Positions 51,534-60,236 of a stretch of DNA of 64,000 nucleotides are shown piece after piece (the stretch's first letter is position 1; each line of letters starts with the position of its first letter). Made by a program: the position numbers and the translations under genes. Source of the DNA: Candidatus Chryseobacterium colombiense. GTDB taxonomy: Bacteria; Bacteroidota; Bacteroidia; Flavobacteriales; Weeksellaceae. Under the pieces are notes generated by a model that was not told where the DNA came from, did not search any database, and saw only the letters and a list, made by a program, of their open reading frames with translations. Location of the stretch: contig CP119310.1 of NCBI GenBank assembly GCA_029203185.1, positions 4,163,037-4,227,036 of the forward strand, read 5' to 3'.

Positions 51534-52919
51534 TTACATTAACTGATATTCTGGTGTTGACATTAGATTAATAACATTCATTTTCAAACTGTTGTCCGAG
51601 AAATCTTTCACAGAATTTATATCTAATGATTGGTTGTTTTGAATTAAATAATCTTCAACATTCTTACCATTAAATATCTTTTCCAAACGGTCCCAGTCAA
51701 TTGTGATATTTGGGTTTTTAAAGCTTTTTGCTAAGGCGTTTACATTGTTTTTCAATCCCATATCCAGATCATCATCTTCTTTGGGGCGATAATCGAGTGG
51801 TCTTAATCCCGACCAAATCTGGGGAATCTGCAATCTTAGCATCAAGGTAGAACTGTCAATCCACGATTTTCCATTAGGCCAGCCTGCAACATTCGGTGGA
51901 TACAAAAGCATTTGTCCCAGTAATTTCTGATAAACGATGAGGTTTTCCGGATTTTGAATATTCATAGGAAGTGTCCGCATCATTCCGGCCATTAGTTCAA
52001 TCGGCGATTTTATTCTGTTTCCGATGTTTTTCTTATCATAAAACCATGAACTTGAAAAAATATCCGTCATTAGTTTCTTGATATCGTAATTAGAGTGGTA
52101 AAAGCTTTCACTTAGTGTATTGACAATAGCTTCATCTACATTTTCATTGACAAAGAATTTATAAATCTTAGTCGTGATAAATTTTGAAGTTGCTTTTTGC
52201 TCAAGGATAATATTGAGGGCATCAGTTCCTGTAAAGTTTCCGGTTTTTCCCAAAAATGTTTTTGTTCCCTCATCATGTAGTTTTTTTCTTTCCACGAAAT
52301 TGCTTTCCTTGTCAAATCCCCATCCTGTAAATGCTCTTGCTCCCTCTCTGATGTCTTTTTCCGTGTAATTTCCTCTTCCCATCGTGAAAAGCTCCATTAC
52401 TTCACGCGCAAAGTTTTCATTTGGATGATCCTTTTTATTTTGCTGATTATTTAAAAAGTTCAGCATGGCAGGAGCCTGGCTTACCTCAAATAAAAGATCT
52501 TTGAAGTTTCCCAGTGCATTTTTTCGGATCACATTCAGAATTTGCCTGTTGAATTTTGGATTAACCACTCTGGAAGCAAAATGGCCATGCCAGAAAAATG
52601 ACATTTTTTCTCTCATCTGCTCTTTGCTGTTCACCATTTTATCAAGAAAATTCAGGTTCAACTCTTCATTTTGTTCACGGTAAACCTGTTGCATTTCCTT
52701 TTTCTTTTCAGCCGGAGCTTTATCGTTCATCATGTAATTGCCACTTTCAGCAATATCAGGCGTTTCATAATTGATAAAAAGAAAAGCCTCTTCTGTAAAG
52801 AGATCATGAATTAAGCTTTTAATATCCTTTTTGTGAAGATCTTCGAGCTGATTGATGCCTGCTCCGAAACCTGCACGCCAGAGAAGATGTTTGTTATTGG
52901 TGAGCGATGAGGTTGCCAT
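51534..52919 (-). CDS. DUF1800-family protein
   Basis: 461 aa. FWHGHFASRV, NENFAREVMELFTMGRGNYTE, GARAFTGWGF and PPNVAGWPNGKSWIDSSTLMLR are the DUF1800 signature blocks. No signal peptide is apparent. First gene of the DUF1800-DUF1501 pair with a 74-bp spacer. The pair is widespread in Bacteroidota and Planctomycetes; role unknown, export or polysaccharide processing has been suggested. Confidence 0.92.
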   Translation of the reverse strand: MATSSLTNNKHLLWRAGFGAGINQLEDLHKKDIKSLIHDLFTEEAFLFINYETPDIAESGNYMMNDKAPAEKKKEMQQVYREQNEELNLNFLDKMVNSKEQMREKMSFFWHGHFASRVVNPKFNRQILNVIRKNALGNFKDLLFEVSQAPAMLNFLNNQQNKKDHPNENFAREVMELFTMGRGNYTEKDIREGARAFTGWGFDKESNFVERKKLHDEGTKTFLGKTGNFTGTDALNIILEQKATSKFITTKIYKFFVNENVDEAIVNTLSESFYHSNYDIKKLMTDIFSSSWFYDKKNIGNRIKSPIELMAGMMRTLPMNIQNPENLIVYQKLLGQMLLYPPNVAGWPNGKSWIDSSTLMLRLQIPQIWSGLRPLDYRPKEDDDLDMGLKNNVNALAKSFKNPNITIDWDRLEKIFNGKNVEDYLIQNNQSLDINSVKDFSDNSLKMNVINLMSTPEYQLM

Positions 52920-53018
52920 ATTGGTATTTTGCTTTTTGGATAGATTTGATGATGAAAAGTTAAATTAATAATTATTAATATTTCTTTTAAAAATTCCAAT
53001 CTTTTTATAATATATATT

Positions 53019-53092
53019 TATCATTCTGAATAAAACATAATGAAATGAACAATCTTTCGGTAATGGAGTAGATTCCTCCTTTCTTCGGACCG
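53019..53092. repeat. Decayed copy C of the palindromic repeat family
   Basis: TATCATTCTGAATAA resembles the left arm start of copies A/B and GTAGATTCCTCCTTTCTTCGG the right arm, with many changes between. It occupies most of the 370-bp gap 52920-53289. Confidence 0.4.
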
Positions 53093-53238
53093 ATATACCT
53101 TGGAAAAGAACATATTATAAAAGTCGATTTTTTTATGAAAAATGATTAAACAATCATTTAAATTTAGTGAAATATAATTAATTGAAAACCATTATTTTGT
53201 GATTTTAATTAGTGTTAAAAGAAGTGTTTTTTCCTTGC

Positions 53239-53255
53239 TTGGCACGATTTTTACA
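53239..53255 (+). promoter_or_regulatory. Sigma-54-like promoter before the barrel-protein gene
   Basis: TTGGCACGATTTTTACA matches the -24/-12 consensus YTGGCACGRNNNTTGCW at every fixed position except TTAC for TTGC. GG lies at 53241-53242 and C at 53254; 35 bp before the ATG. No TAnnTTTG box is obvious here. Confidence 0.45.
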
Positions 53256-53289
53256 TCTTCTTGGATAGTAAAATTTAAAAATCAGAGTT

Positions 53290-53853
53290 ATGAAAATGTT
53301 TAAACAAGCAATTTTATTTGCTGGAATTTTAACAGCGGGTGTATTAAGTGCGCAGGACTCAAAAATGAATAATATGATTAAAGTAGGAGCGAATGCAGGT
53401 TTAGCTGTTCCTGCGGATAACGTTTCTGCTGCAGTTGGTGTGGATGTTGCTTATCAGAATCTAATTACACCGGGATTTGGTTTAGGTATCGCAACAGGAT
53501 ATACTCATTATTTTGGAAAAAACAATAACGGATATAATAATAATGACGTAGGTGTAATTCCTGTAGGAGCATTAATCAGAGTTTATCCGAAACAGACAGG
53601 ATTTTACTTCGGAACCGATTTAGGTTATGGATTCCTGGTTGGAGATAACAAAGTAGCTTCTAATTCTACAGTGGATAGACCAGACGGTGGTTTTTACATC
53701 AAACCGGAAATCGGATACCATAACCAAAGCTGGAATTTCTTTGTACAATATCAGAAAGTATTTGCAGGAAGTAAAGGAGATTTAGCTGGTCAGGACTATA
53801 ATGTGGGCAACCTTGGTATAGGATTCTCTTATAATATTCCATTAGGAAAGTAA
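53290..53853 (+). CDS. Outer-membrane beta-barrel protein
   Basis: 187 aa. Signal peptide (FKQAILFAGILTAGVLSAQ), then alternating beta strands (GFGLGIATGYTHYFGKN, GFYFGTDLGYGFLVG, GGFYIKPEIGYHNQSWNFFVQYQ) ending in a strand that closes a small 8-stranded barrel. A flavobacterial OmpA-type/OMP_b-brl protein. Monocistronic, with a candidate sigma-54 promoter and a terminator. Function unknown; high expression is suggested by the regular codon pattern. Confidence 0.82.
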   Translation: MKMFKQAILFAGILTAGVLSAQDSKMNNMIKVGANAGLAVPADNVSAAVGVDVAYQNLITPGFGLGIATGYTHYFGKNNNGYNNNDVGVIPVGALIRVYPKQTGFYFGTDLGYGFLVGDNKVASNSTVDRPDGGFYIKPEIGYHNQSWNFFVQYQKVFAGSKGDLAGQDYNVGNLGIGFSYNIPLGK

Positions 53854-53882
53854 AAATATTTTATTATAAACAATTATTAACC

Positions 53883-53913
53883 AAACCTTTTCAGTTTTGT
53901 GAAAAGGTTTTTT
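53883..53913 (+). terminator. Terminator of the barrel-protein gene
   Basis: AAACCTTTTC and GAAAAGGTTT, then T run. Confidence 0.85.
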
Positions 53914-53944
53914 ATTTACCTGTAGAATTTACAAAAAGTATTAT

Positions 53945-53952
53945 TATATTTG
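53945..53952 (+). promoter_or_regulatory. Glucokinase -7 promoter box
   Basis: TATATTTG, an exact TAnnTTTG match. It overlaps a TTG at 53950 that would otherwise be an in-frame start, so the ATG at 53968 is the real one. Confidence 0.6.
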
Positions 53953-53967
53953 ATAAAACTTGAGATT

Positions 53968-55017
53968 ATGAACTTAAATCCAAAATTTCCGCTTTATTTA
54001 CCAGGAGTGAAGAATGGTAATAATGACAATGTTTCGATTATTGGAGCAAGCCTTAGTGAAGATGTGACGACATTAGGTTATTTTGTTTCCGGTAATGAAG
54101 GACTAAATATAAAAATTCAGACTCATTATCCTACGAAGTCGTTTTCTTCTTTTTCTGAGATTTTAGAAAAATTTATTCAGGAAAATCAACTTGAAAATGT
54201 AAAACGATTAGGTATTGCAATTCCGGGTCCGGTAATGAATGGGAAAAGTCATCCTATACGATTAGGCTGGAGTTTTGATCAGCAAGAATTTATCACAAAA
54301 TTCGGGTTCGAAAGAGCTGATATGCTGAACGACCTTGAAGCTTCTGCATATGGTATGGCACTTTTAGAAGACAATGATCTGGATCCTATTTATACAAGCG
54401 GTCATCTGGAAAAAGGAAATGTGGCGATTATAGCACCTGGGAACGGACTGGGTGAAGCCGGATATTTCTTTGATGGAAAATACCTAAGACCTTTTGCTTC
54501 TGAAGGTGGACATTCTGAGTTTTCTCCGCGTACCAACGTAGAGGTAGAATTCTATCAGTTCTTAAACAATATTTATGGAATTGTGAGTTGGGAAAATGTG
54601 CTTTCAAAAACAGGATTATTCAATATCTATAGATTTTTGAGAGATGTAAAAAGACATCCTGAACCGGAATGGTTAGGAGAGAAGCTTACAAAAGGTGATT
54701 TTGTTCAGGAGCTATTTAAAGCTGCCATGGAAGAAGATGTTCTTATCTGTAAAATAACATTAGATACTTTTCTGGAATTTTTAGCGAGAGAAGCCAATAA
54801 TCTTGCCCTTAAGCTTAAAGCGACCGGAGGACTGCTGATTGCAGGAGATATTCCTCAATCGATAAGAGCATATATTAATAAGGAAAACTTCTATGAGAAA
54901 TATAAGATCAGTGATAAGATGGAAGAAATGTTGAAAAGCATTCCGATTTACCTGATAAAGAATAATAATACGGCATTGAACGGAGCAGCGCTCTATACGG
55001 CTTATTATCAAGAATAA
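53968..55017 (+). CDS. glk: Glucokinase (Glk family)
   Basis: 349 aa from ATG 53968. Matches the non-ROK Glk family: GIAIPGPVMNGKSHPIRLGW, MLNDLEASAYGMALL, IIAPGNGLGEAGYFFDG and ASEGGHSEFSP (sugar-binding Glu-His), with TGGLLIAGDIPQ in the C-terminal half. ATP-dependent glucose phosphorylation. Ordinary monocistronic unit with promoter and terminator; the fructan locus is 28 kb away, so there is no direct coupling. Confidence 0.92.
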   Translation: MNLNPKFPLYLPGVKNGNNDNVSIIGASLSEDVTTLGYFVSGNEGLNIKIQTHYPTKSFSSFSEILEKFIQENQLENVKRLGIAIPGPVMNGKSHPIRLGWSFDQQEFITKFGFERADMLNDLEASAYGMALLEDNDLDPIYTSGHLEKGNVAIIAPGNGLGEAGYFFDGKYLRPFASEGGHSEFSPRTNVEVEFYQFLNNIYGIVSWENVLSKTGLFNIYRFLRDVKRHPEPEWLGEKLTKGDFVQELFKAAMEEDVLICKITLDTFLEFLAREANNLALKLKATGGLLIAGDIPQSIRAYINKENFYEKYKISDKMEEMLKSIPIYLIKNNNTALNGAALYTAYYQE

Positions 55018-55020
55018 AAA

Positions 55021-55048
55021 AATCTCCGAAGAAATTCGGAGATTTTTT
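55021..55048 (+). terminator. glk terminator
   Basis: AATCTCCGAA and TTCGGAGATT, 4-nt loop, T8. Confidence 0.9.
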
Positions 55049-55081
55049 TTGATGATATGATTCATGAAAATAATTAACTTT

Positions 55082-55097
55082 ATTGATGTACATCAAT
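55082..55097. promoter_or_regulatory. FNR-type box upstream of the yceI genes
   Basis: ATTGATGTACATCAAT is a perfect 16-bp palindrome containing TTGAT-N4-ATCAA, the FNR consensus. It ends 22 bp before the TATTTTTG -7 box, overlapping or just upstream of the -33 zone. Confidence 0.55.
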
Positions 55098-55119
55098 GAA
55101 ATCTATCAGGTAAGTTGTC

Positions 55120-55127
55120 TATTTTTG
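55120..55127 (+). promoter_or_regulatory. -7 box for the yceI genes
   Basis: TATTTTTG, an exact TAnnTTTG match, 34 bp before the first yceI start. Confidence 0.6.
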
Positions 55128-55161
55128 CATCAGTTAAATAAACAAGTAATAACTTAATTCA

Positions 55162-55728
55162 ATGAAAAAAATATTTTTATTAGCGGTTTTAGCTGGTGGA
55201 TTAGCTTTCGGGCAGACAAAAAAAGTAGTAGCATCTGATGTTCATTGGTGGGGATATAAAGTAGCTAAATCTGAAGCTAGTTCTCATGACGGAACGATCA
55301 AAGTAAAATCTGGTAACGTAGTTTTAAAAGGAAACCAGGTTGTAGGAGGTACTTTCGTTTTGGATATGACTTCAATCAACTCAACGGATCTTTCTGGGGA
55401 ATATCAGCAGAAGCTTAACGGGCACTTGAAAAACGGAGATTTCTTCGAAGTTGAAAAATACCCTACAGGAACCTTCAAAATCACTTCTGTAAAGAAAAAC
55501 AACGATAAGACCTACAATAGCCTGGTAACAGGAAACCTTACTGTAAAAGGTAAAACAAATCCTGTTTCTTTCCCTGCTAAGATTGCAGTTGCTAACGGAG
55601 CAGTAACTATTGAGTCTAATAAGTTCTCTTTCGACAGACAAAAATTTGACGTTGCTTACAAGTCTACCATGCAAGATGTTTTTGTGAAAGATGATATCGA
55701 CATGACCGTAAAAGTGACTGCTAAATAA
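55162..55728 (+). CDS. YceI-family periplasmic protein, copy 1
   Basis: 188 aa. Signal peptide (KKIFLLAVLAGGLAFGQ) and lipocalin-like YceI fold: ASDVHWWGYKVAKSEASSHDGT, FVLDMTSINSTDLSG, HLKNGDFFEVEKYPTGTFKIT and VTGNLTVKGKTNPVSFP. The family binds isoprenoid-type lipids. A terminator follows, so it can be transcribed alone, then a second paralog lies 78 bp on. Confidence 0.9.
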   Translation: MKKIFLLAVLAGGLAFGQTKKVVASDVHWWGYKVAKSEASSHDGTIKVKSGNVVLKGNQVVGGTFVLDMTSINSTDLSGEYQQKLNGHLKNGDFFEVEKYPTGTFKITSVKKNNDKTYNSLVTGNLTVKGKTNPVSFPAKIAVANGAVTIESNKFSFDRQKFDVAYKSTMQDVFVKDDIDMTVKVTAK

Positions 55729-55749
55729 TTTAAACAAAAAAAGATTGTT

Positions 55750-55778
55750 AAAAGTGTAGAAGTTCTACACTTTTTTTT
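55750..55778 (+). terminator. Terminator between the two yceI genes
   Basis: AAAAGTGTAGA and TCTACACTTTT, 3-nt loop, then T8. It may limit expression of the second paralog. Confidence 0.85.
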
Positions 55779-55806
55779 ATTTTTGTTGAATTGTAAATAA
55801 AAAAGA

Positions 55807-56433
55807 ATGAAAAGATTACTATTGTTGGCTATGATGTGTGTTTGCATGTCATTTGTTTTTGCTCAAAAGAAAGGAGATAAAGTGATAAAGGTGACTTCAT
55901 CCGAAATCAGATGGTGGGGTTATAAAGTTGTAAAGACTCAGGAAACGTCACACTCTGGAACTGTAAAGCTAAAAAGCGGGAAATTCAATTTCGATAAAAC
56001 AGTTTTGATAGATGGTGAGTTTGTTATTGATATGAGAAGCTTAATGGCGGGAGATGTTTCTGAAGAAGATCAGATTAAGCTTACCAACGACTTAAAAAGT
56101 ACAAATTTCTTTGAGGTTAAAAAGTTTCCAACGGCAACGTTTCATTTAACTAAAATTTTACCATTGGCAAATGGGGCTTACAATTCAACAGTATACGGAG
56201 ATTTTACATTGAAAGGTGTTAGAAAAACGATTTCTTTCCCTGCGAATGTATATATCACTCAGTTTACAGTAATCATTGAATCTGCTAAGTTCTCATTGAA
56301 CAGAAGAGATTTCAAAGTATTCTACCAGTCTTCATTAAAAGATTATTTTATTAAAAATGAAATGGATATTCAATTCAAGATTTCTACAGAGAAACTGGAT
56401 AACGAAAACAGAGTTCCTGTAAAAAAGAAATAA
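55807..56433 (+). CDS. YceI-family periplasmic protein, copy 2
   Basis: 208 aa. Signal peptide (LLLLAMMCVCMSFVFAQ) and the same fold as copy 1 (SEIRWWGYKVVKTQETSHSGT, FVIDMRSLMAGDVSEED, STNFFEVKKFPTATFHLTKI), with a longer basic C-terminal tail ending in PVKKK. The two are tandem duplicates that have diverged considerably. No promoter box of its own is obvious between the terminator and the ATG. Confidence 0.88.
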   Translation: MKRLLLLAMMCVCMSFVFAQKKGDKVIKVTSSEIRWWGYKVVKTQETSHSGTVKLKSGKFNFDKTVLIDGEFVIDMRSLMAGDVSEEDQIKLTNDLKSTNFFEVKKFPTATFHLTKILPLANGAYNSTVYGDFTLKGVRKTISFPANVYITQFTVIIESAKFSLNRRDFKVFYQSSLKDYFIKNEMDIQFKISTEKLDNENRVPVKKK

Positions 56434-56450
56434 TTTTTTTAACAATATTT

Positions 56451-56488
56451 AAATATGGACAGCTTTCAGAAGTTGTCCATATTTTTTA
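56451..56488 (+). terminator. Terminator after the second yceI gene
   Basis: AAATATGGACA and TGTCCATATTT with an inner CTT/AAG pair, then T run. Confidence 0.85.
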
Positions 56489-56498
56489 TTTTAGAGGG

Positions 56499-57140
56499 AT
56501 GAAAATTTATGTAATAAGCGGATTAGGAGCCGATTTTAAAGTGCTGGAAAAAATACAGTTTCCTACACAACATGAAATTGTCTTTATAGACTGGCTCATT
56601 CCTGAGAAAGATGAAAGCTTTGCTGCTTATATAAAAAGGATGGCTGAAAAGGTTGATGATTCGCAGCCGTTTTATCTTTTAGGATACTCTTTCGGAGGAA
56701 TAATGGTGCAGGAAATTAATAAGCTGAAACCTGCTGAAAAAGTGGTGATTTTGGGAAGTATAAGATCGGATAAAGAAAAATCAAGATTAATAAAAGCGGG
56801 AGAAATTACAAGAATTCCTAAAATTCTACCTGAGAGTTTATTCAATGAAAAAACAACAAGGGCTTATTCCGTATTTCGAAAATTTTTTGATCCCAAAAAC
56901 CCTAAAGTTTTACAATATTTCAGGGTAAAAGATCCTTATTATTTAAAATGGTCTATAGAAAAGATTTCCGAATGGAAGTTTGAAGAAACATCGAAAGTTG
57001 TACAGATATTGGGTGATAGAGATATTGTCTTTCCTATCAAGAACTCTAAACCGGATTATGTGATTAAAGGAGGAACTCATCTTTTTCCGGCTACAAAGTT
57101 TAAAGAAGTATCCCGTATTTTACAGCATGAATTTATTTAA
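56499..57140 (+). CDS. Alpha/beta-hydrolase
   Basis: 213 aa, short. Nucleophile elbow GYSFGG, acid in GDRDIVFP and His in KGGTHLFP make the catalytic triad. The N-terminal VISGLGADFKVLE is the usual first strand and oxyanion loop. No signal peptide or lid insertion, so a small cytosolic esterase-like enzyme; substrate unknown. Confidence 0.85.
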   Translation: MKIYVISGLGADFKVLEKIQFPTQHEIVFIDWLIPEKDESFAAYIKRMAEKVDDSQPFYLLGYSFGGIMVQEINKLKPAEKVVILGSIRSDKEKSRLIKAGEITRIPKILPESLFNEKTTRAYSVFRKFFDPKNPKVLQYFRVKDPYYLKWSIEKISEWKFEETSKVVQILGDRDIVFPIKNSKPDYVIKGGTHLFPATKFKEVSRILQHEFI

Positions 57141-57218
57141 ATTGATTTTCTTTTAAAAATGCCCTATTTATTATGGGGTATTTTTTATTTATTTTAGTTT
57201 ATTTTGAAAAATTATTAC

Positions 57219-57226
57219 TACTTTTG
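57219..57226 (+). promoter_or_regulatory. amt -7 promoter box
   Basis: TACTTTTG, an exact TAnnTTTG match, 20 bp before the ATG. Confidence 0.6.
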
Positions 57227-57246
57227 ATGGGGTAATTGAAAATTTT

Positions 57247-58590
57247 ATGAAAGTAGGACTTAAATGGGTAGTGTCATTTGCTATCATTTCTCTAGTGGCA
57301 ATCGGTGGATTGTTTTGGAGTCCCATTGCAGATTTCCCGAATACAGGAGAATTCTTAGATGAAAGTAAAATTGTTGGTGCAGATGTTGCCTGGATTTTGG
57401 CAGCTGCAGGTTTGGTTTTATTAATGACTCCGGGCCTATCATTTTTCTATGGCGGAATGGTGGGTAAGAAAAATGTAATTTCTACCATGCTGCAAAGCTT
57501 TATTGCTTTGGGTGTAATTTCTATTTTATGGGTAGTAGTTGGTTTTTCGCTTTCTTTTGGAGATTCTATTGGCTTTACGATGAATGGAGAACATTATGGA
57601 ATAATAGGAAACCCTTTAAGCTATCCCTTTTTCAGCAGAGTAGGAGTATTGCCGCATAAAGCAATGGCTTCTACAATTCCCTTTATTCTTTTTGCTTTGT
57701 TTCAAATGAAATTTGCAGTTATTACACCGGCTTTGATCACGGGATCATTTGCTGAAAGAGTGAGGTTTATTTCTTATCTGTTGTTCATGGTTTTGTTCAG
57801 CCTGTTTATCTATACTCCTTTATGTCATATGGTATGGCATCCGGATGGACTTTTAAATAAATATTTCGGAGTGAAAGACTTTGCAGGAGGAACAGTGGTT
57901 CATATGAGTGCAGGGTTTGCAGCATTGGCAGGAGCCATAGTGGTGGGGAAAAGAAAAAATCCACATCATGAACCTTCAAATATTTCATATGTAATGTTGG
58001 GAACAGGCATGCTCTGGTTCGGATGGTTCGGTTTCAACGCGGGTTCTGCGTTAAGTGCCAACGCGACTGCAGCAACTGCTTTTGGAACTACAACGATTGC
58101 TTCAGCTTCAGCCATGATGACATGGATCTTTTTTGACCGGATCAATAAAAGAAAAGTTTCGGCTTTAGGAGCGTGCATCGGAGCCGTAGTTGGTTTGGTT
58201 GCCATTACTCCGGCATGTGGCTTTGTTTCTGTTTCAGAAAGTCTTTTTATCGGTTTTATTTCGGCAATTGTTTCCAATATAATGGTGAACTGGAAAGCGT
58301 TGAAGAAGGTAGATGACACGTTGGATGTTTTTGCCTGTCATGGAGTGGGAGGAATTATGGGAATGGTCTTAACTGCAATTTTTGCTCATGGTGAAAATGC
58401 AAGCCTTCTTCATGGAGGAATTGAAGTATTTGCTCATCATATGATTGCATTAGTGCTTGTTTCGTTATTTGCATTTTTTGGATCGTTGCTTTTGTATAAG
58501 ATTACAGATAGTATTATAACGTTAAGAGTCTCAGAAGAGTCAGAGAATATGGGATTGGATATCTCACAACATGAAGAAAGCCTTTGTTAA
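57247..58590 (+). CDS. amt: Ammonium transporter Amt
   Basis: 447 aa, 11 TM helices plus a hydrophobic N-terminal leader. GLSFFYGGMVGKKNVISTML, the pore histidines in HMVWHPDG and HGVGGIMGM, DFAGGTVVHMSAG, and GMLWFGWFGFNAGSAL are Amt/Rh signatures. It moves ammonium across the inner membrane. No glnK partner is adjacent, in contrast to the usual pairing. The next gene, L-serine dehydratase, releases ammonia, but a terminator separates them. Confidence 0.96.
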   Translation: MKVGLKWVVSFAIISLVAIGGLFWSPIADFPNTGEFLDESKIVGADVAWILAAAGLVLLMTPGLSFFYGGMVGKKNVISTMLQSFIALGVISILWVVVGFSLSFGDSIGFTMNGEHYGIIGNPLSYPFFSRVGVLPHKAMASTIPFILFALFQMKFAVITPALITGSFAERVRFISYLLFMVLFSLFIYTPLCHMVWHPDGLLNKYFGVKDFAGGTVVHMSAGFAALAGAIVVGKRKNPHHEPSNISYVMLGTGMLWFGWFGFNAGSALSANATAATAFGTTTIASASAMMTWIFFDRINKRKVSALGACIGAVVGLVAITPACGFVSVSESLFIGFISAIVSNIMVNWKALKKVDDTLDVFACHGVGGIMGMVLTAIFAHGENASLLHGGIEVFAHHMIALVLVSLFAFFGSLLLYKITDSIITLRVSEESENMGLDISQHEESLC

Positions 58591-58674
58591 AAGTCAATTG
58601 TGAATTATCTATTCGTTTTATGGCAATACTAAGTTCACATTCATAATATTTGAGTTCATATAGTTTTAATTTTG

Positions 58675-58710
58675 AAAGCCGGAGGTGAAATTTCATCTTC
58701 GGCTTTTGCT
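58675..58710 (+). terminator. amt terminator
   Basis: AAAGCCGGAGG and TCTTCGGCTTT flank GTGAAATTTCA to make a long stem with two mismatches, followed by a T-rich stretch. Confidence 0.75.
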
Positions 58711-58725
58711 TTTCAATTTATCGTG

Positions 58726-58733
58726 TATCTTTG
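58726..58733 (+). promoter_or_regulatory. sdaA -7 promoter box
   Basis: TATCTTTG, an exact TAnnTTTG match, 28 bp before the ATG. Confidence 0.6.
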
Positions 58734-58761
58734 TGTTTAGGAAAAATGATGAATTTTCTAT

Positions 58762-60180
58762 ATGGAATCAATATCGGTTTTTGAGATTATTAAAGTGGGA
58801 ATAGGTCCGTCCAGTTCGCATACAATGGGACCTTGGAATGCAGCTTCTGCATTCATAAGAATTATAAAAAGAGAAAGATCAATAGAGGAGGTAAAGGAAG
58901 TCTTCGTTGAGTTTTTCGGTTCACTGGCAAAAACGGGAATCGGACACGGAACGGATATAGCTGGAATGTTGGGGTTGAGTGGAGAAGACTTTAAAACAAT
59001 CGACACTACTAAAATTGATGAAAAAATTGAAAAAATAAAAACTACTCAGATTCTTAACCTGGGCGGTGAAAAGGAAATTCCTTTCATCTATGGACATCAT
59101 TTGATTTTAAATATGCAAAAATCACTTGATTATCATCCGAACGGCATGATCTTTAAGGCGATTTTTGAAGACGGAACAGAGCTTGTTCAGGATTTTTATT
59201 CCGTAGGTGGTGGATTTATTATGAGTCAGGAAAAAAAATCAATCCAGAAACATTGTATCCGTACTTTATATCCTTGTCATAAATCTTCAGATATTGTAAA
59301 ATATTGTGAAAAACTGGGGCTTAGCAGAATTTCAGATTTAATCCTGATGAATGAAGAAAGTTGGAGAACACAGGAGGAGACAAGAAAGGAAGCGCTTTAT
59401 ATCTGGCAGCAAATTAAAGAATGTATCTATAAAGGGGTCAATAAAGAAGGAATTCTTCCCGGAGGTTTAAATGTAACAAGAAGAGCAGCCGGACTGAACA
59501 GAAAATTATTAGGAGATAAAATCTATAAAAATAAAGACGAGTGGTTCCAGCAAGTAGTGGATGCTGAAGAGAATTTCACAAACATCAATAAATGGATCGC
59601 TTGTTTTGCATTGGCGGTAAATGAAGAAAATGCAAGCTTCGGAAGAATTATCACGGCACCTACAAACGGAGCAAGTGGAGTAATTCCGGCAGTGTTAATG
59701 TATTCGCAGGCTTTCACGGACTCTATAAGCGAAGATGATATTGTAAGATTTTTATTGGTAGCAGGTGAAATTGGAACTTTATTTAAGAAAAATGCGACAA
59801 TCTCTGCAGCAATGGGAGGTTGTCAGGCAGAAATCGGGGTTTCATCAGCAATGGCTGCGGCTGGTTTAACGGAAATTCTTGGCGGAAGTGTCGGTCAGGT
59901 TTTAATGGCAGCGGAAATTGCCATGGAACATCATCTGGGGCTTACCTGCGATCCGATCAAAGGATTGGTTCAGATTCCGTGTATTGAAAGGAATACAATG
60001 GGAGCCATAAAAGCTATCACGGCAGCAAATATTGCATTAGAAAGTGACCCTACAAAAGCAAAAGTAACTTTAGATGAGGTGATTCAGACGATGTGGGAAA
60101 CAGCTTTGGCGATGAGTGACCGTTTTAAAGAGACTTCAGAAGGGGGATTGGCGATTGCGGTGAATGTGCCGGAATGTTAA
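58762..60180 (+). CDS. sdaA: L-serine ammonia-lyase (single-chain, iron-sulfur)
   Basis: 472 aa. N-terminal beta domain with GPSSSHTMGPWNAA and a C-terminal catalytic domain with APTNGASGVIPAVLMY, MGGCQAEIGVSSAMAAAG and the [4Fe-4S] cysteines in GCQAE and TCDPIKGLVQIPCIERN. L-serine to pyruvate and ammonia. Monocistronic; convergent with the serine-hydrolase gene. Confidence 0.96.
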   Translation: MESISVFEIIKVGIGPSSSHTMGPWNAASAFIRIIKRERSIEEVKEVFVEFFGSLAKTGIGHGTDIAGMLGLSGEDFKTIDTTKIDEKIEKIKTTQILNLGGEKEIPFIYGHHLILNMQKSLDYHPNGMIFKAIFEDGTELVQDFYSVGGGFIMSQEKKSIQKHCIRTLYPCHKSSDIVKYCEKLGLSRISDLILMNEESWRTQEETRKEALYIWQQIKECIYKGVNKEGILPGGLNVTRRAAGLNRKLLGDKIYKNKDEWFQQVVDAEENFTNINKWIACFALAVNEENASFGRIITAPTNGASGVIPAVLMYSQAFTDSISEDDIVRFLLVAGEIGTLFKKNATISAAMGGCQAEIGVSSAMAAAGLTEILGGSVGQVLMAAEIAMEHHLGLTCDPIKGLVQIPCIERNTMGAIKAITAANIALESDPTKAKVTLDEVIQTMWETALAMSDRFKETSEGGLAIAVNVPEC

Positions 60181-60205
60181 GAAAATTTTTGACTTAAATA
60201 GAAAA

Positions 60206-60235
60206 AACCTCAGATCTAAGTATCTGAGGTTTTCA
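60206..60235. terminator. Bidirectional terminator
   Basis: AACCTCAGAT and ATCTGAGGTT, 6-nt loop, A and T tracts on the two sides. Serves convergent genes. Confidence 0.85.
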
Positions 60236-60236
60236 T

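Noticed and set aside
53950..53967. TTG start for glucokinase
   Set aside because: It overlaps the -7 promoter box TATATTTG; the ATG at 53968 fits.
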